DNA of 6,251 nt from Chloroflexia bacterium. Its GTDB lineage: Bacteria; Chloroflexota; Chloroflexia; Thermomicrobiales; UBA6265. Where the stretch lies: positions 1 to 6,251 of the forward strand of contig JACCVE010000446.1 of the NCBI GenBank assembly GCA_013698285.1, in the 5' to 3' direction. The stretch's first letter is position 1. Each line of letters starts with the position of its first letter. Position numbers and translations under genes: made by a program. The notes below the pieces were generated by a model. The model was not told the DNA's origin. It worked only from the letters and a program-made list of their open reading frames with translations, and did not search any database. This document shows, in pieces, positions 5,156 through 6,251 of the stretch.

Positions 5156-5227
5156 CTACGGAATCGATTCTCGATCGGCACCCGCATGATATCGGGCGGG
5201 AATGACGTTGTCCCGGATCGGTAGCGC

Positions 5228-6251
5228 TCAGGTGCCGACGAGGGCGGCGGCCACGATCAGTTGTTCGATGATCGGGCGGGGGGAGACGAGTTCCTCCGGC
5301 TGGACGCGGCGGGAGATGCCGGCCACGACGACCAGGTCGAGGTCGGGCACCAGGTAGATGAACTGGCCGCCGTAGCCGAGGGCGAAGGCGACCGGATAGC
5401 CATAGACCTCGGTCACCCACCACTGGTAGCCGTAGGGCACGCCGCCGGTCGAGTCGCCCGCGCTCTGGTAGGTGATCGCCTCGGCGACGTAGTCGGCCGG
5501 GACGATCTGCTCGCCTTCCCAGCGGCCCTCGTCCAGGTAGAGCCGGCCCAACTTGGCCATGTCGCGGGCGGTGAGGTGGAGGCCGAAGCCGCCGGTCGCC
5601 TCGTCCTGGGGCGAGCGCTCCCACTTCCCGGGCACGATCCCCAGCGGGTCGAAGAGGCGCTCCTGGGCGAACTCGGCCGTGTCCTGGCCGGTCACCTCGG
5701 TGACGATCACACTCAGGAGGTGCGAGCCGCCGCTGTTGTAGACGTAGGTCGTCCCCTGCTCGGCGACGACCGGCTGGCTCAGGGTCAGGGTGACCCAGTC
5801 GTCGCTGGCGATCAGGTCCGGGTAATCCGAGTACGCCGACCAGTCCAGGCCGGAGGTCATCGTCAGCAGGCTGCGGACGGTGATGCCGGCCGTGCGGGGG
5901 TCGGCATCGGCCGGGATGCGGTCGGGGATCAGGTCGCCGATGGTCTGGTCCAGGCTCTCGAGGTCACCGTCGGCGAGGGCGATGCCGATCAGGGTGCTGA
6001 CGACGCTCTTGGTGACGGAGCGGACATTGATCGGCTCGTCCGCCTCCTGGCCTCCGTAGTACCGCTCGTAGACCAGATTCCCGCCCCTGGCGACGACCAA
6101 GGCCGAGATGTCCGGCAGTTCGGCATCGGCCCGTTCGCCCGCCTGATCGAGGAGGCTGGCGTCCATGCCCTCCTCGGCCGGGTCGGCCTCGGGCCACGGT
6201 TGAGATGGCCGGGACGGTTCAGCGGTGGCCGTTGCCGTGCCCGATTGGGCG
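5228..6251 (-). CDS. Serine hydrolase, beta-lactamase/NylB-like (5' end cut off)
   Basis: The gene runs off the right edge; 340 residues are visible, counted from the codon at 6248-6250. It is a penicillin-recognising-enzyme-fold serine hydrolase, the group of class C beta-lactamases, esterases and 6-aminohexanoate-dimer hydrolase. It has the nucleophile motif Ser78-Val-Thr-Lys81, the LLTMTSGLDW segment (128-137), Tyr171-Asn172 in YVYNSGGS as the likely YxN counterpart, and Gly292-Tyr-Gly-Gly-Gln296 in place of the KTG/HTG triad. The first visible residues are Ala/Ser/Thr/Pro-rich, as behind a signal peptide or lipoprotein anchor, so it probably acts outside the membrane. The ATG at 6166 lies inside the conserved PAEEGMDASLL entry and is not the true start, since the frame is open to the edge. 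TGA is at 5228-5230. It is convergent with the transporter. Substrate unknown; a true beta-lactamase role is unlikely. Confidence 0.9.
   Translation of the reverse strand, partial: AQSGTATATAEPSRPSQPWPEADPAEEGMDASLLDQAGERADAELPDISALVVARGGNLVYERYYGGQEADEPINVRSVTKSVVSTLIGIALADGDLESLDQTIGDLIPDRIPADADPRTAGITVRSLLTMTSGLDWSAYSDYPDLIASDDWVTLTLSQPVVAEQGTTYVYNSGGSHLLSVIVTEVTGQDTAEFAQERLFDPLGIVPGKWERSPQDEATGGFGLHLTARDMAKLGRLYLDEGRWEGEQIVPADYVAEAITYQSAGDSTGGVPYGYQWWVTEVYGYPVAFALGYGGQFIYLVPDLDLVVVAGISRRVQPEELVSPRPIIEQLIVAAALVGT

Larger units (their letters stand above)
4975..5227. other. Low-GC island between convergent genes
   Basis: GC falls to about 42% in 4981-5040, 57% in 5041-5100 and 52% in 5101-5160, against roughly 70% on both sides. 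No full gene is present. A 47-codon ORF (ATG 5081 to TAG 5222-5224, + strand) lacks a ribosome site and starts directly after an in-frame stop. A - strand frame of 48 codons (5155 down to the TAA at 5009-5011) reads protein-like but has no usable start near its beginning. A 10-bp palindrome GAATCGATTC lies at 5161-5170. CCCGC/GCGGG (5181-5185 and 5196-5200) is a weak hairpin behind the hydrolase stop. This may be a gene remnant, an acquired fragment or a small RNA locus. Confidence 0.45.

Noticed and set aside
5121..5624. 167-codon - strand ORF overlapping the hydrolase in another frame
   Set aside because: It is Arg/Pro-rich and out of frame with the hydrolase, whose SxxK, YNSG and GYGGQ motifs identify the real frame.

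Overview
The window is very GC-rich (roughly 70% by eye). Its clear genes show the usual high-GC coding signature: codon third positions are nearly all G or C, and GTG starts are likely. Together with the style of the proteins, this suggests a high-GC bacterium. A Chloroflexota (Thermomicrobia/Sphaerobacter-like) or actinobacterial source would fit, but no marker gene is present and the assignment is inference. No rRNA, tRNA, CRISPR array, complete insertion sequence or phage gene was recognised.

Layout from left to right. Bases 1-739 hold no confident gene. They do contain a good sigma70-type promoter at 162-190, pointing right, followed by several inverted repeats and one weak small ORF (288-674). 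Next come three co-directional genes on the + strand: a PLP-dependent fold-type I aminotransferase (740-1981), a small orphan protein with four predicted membrane helices (2304-2804), and a 12-helix major facilitator transporter with an unusually long N-terminal extension (start probably 3139, end 4821). They are separated by gaps of about 320 and 330 bases, so they look like separate units rather than one tight operon. GC-rich hairpins sit just after the stop codon or just before the start codon of each. The right end carries a convergent gene on the - strand for a secreted or lipid-anchored serine hydrolase of the beta-lactamase/6-aminohexanoate-dimer-hydrolase type (5228 to the right edge). 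Its signal peptide lies outside the window.

Between the convergent transporter and hydrolase is a 406-base gap. Its first half holds three stem-loops. Its second half is a conspicuous low-GC island (about 50% GC over 4981-5160), with short ORF fragments whose codon use is unlike the neighbours and a small family of CAGTAG repeats. This may be the remnant of something acquired, or a small RNA locus.

The genes do not assemble into a recognisable pathway, and I see no convincing new system. The points most worth checking are the promoter with about 550 bases of apparently non-coding, structured DNA behind it, the 14-bp hairpin abutting the start of the orphan membrane protein, the transporter's N-terminal extension, and the low-GC island.
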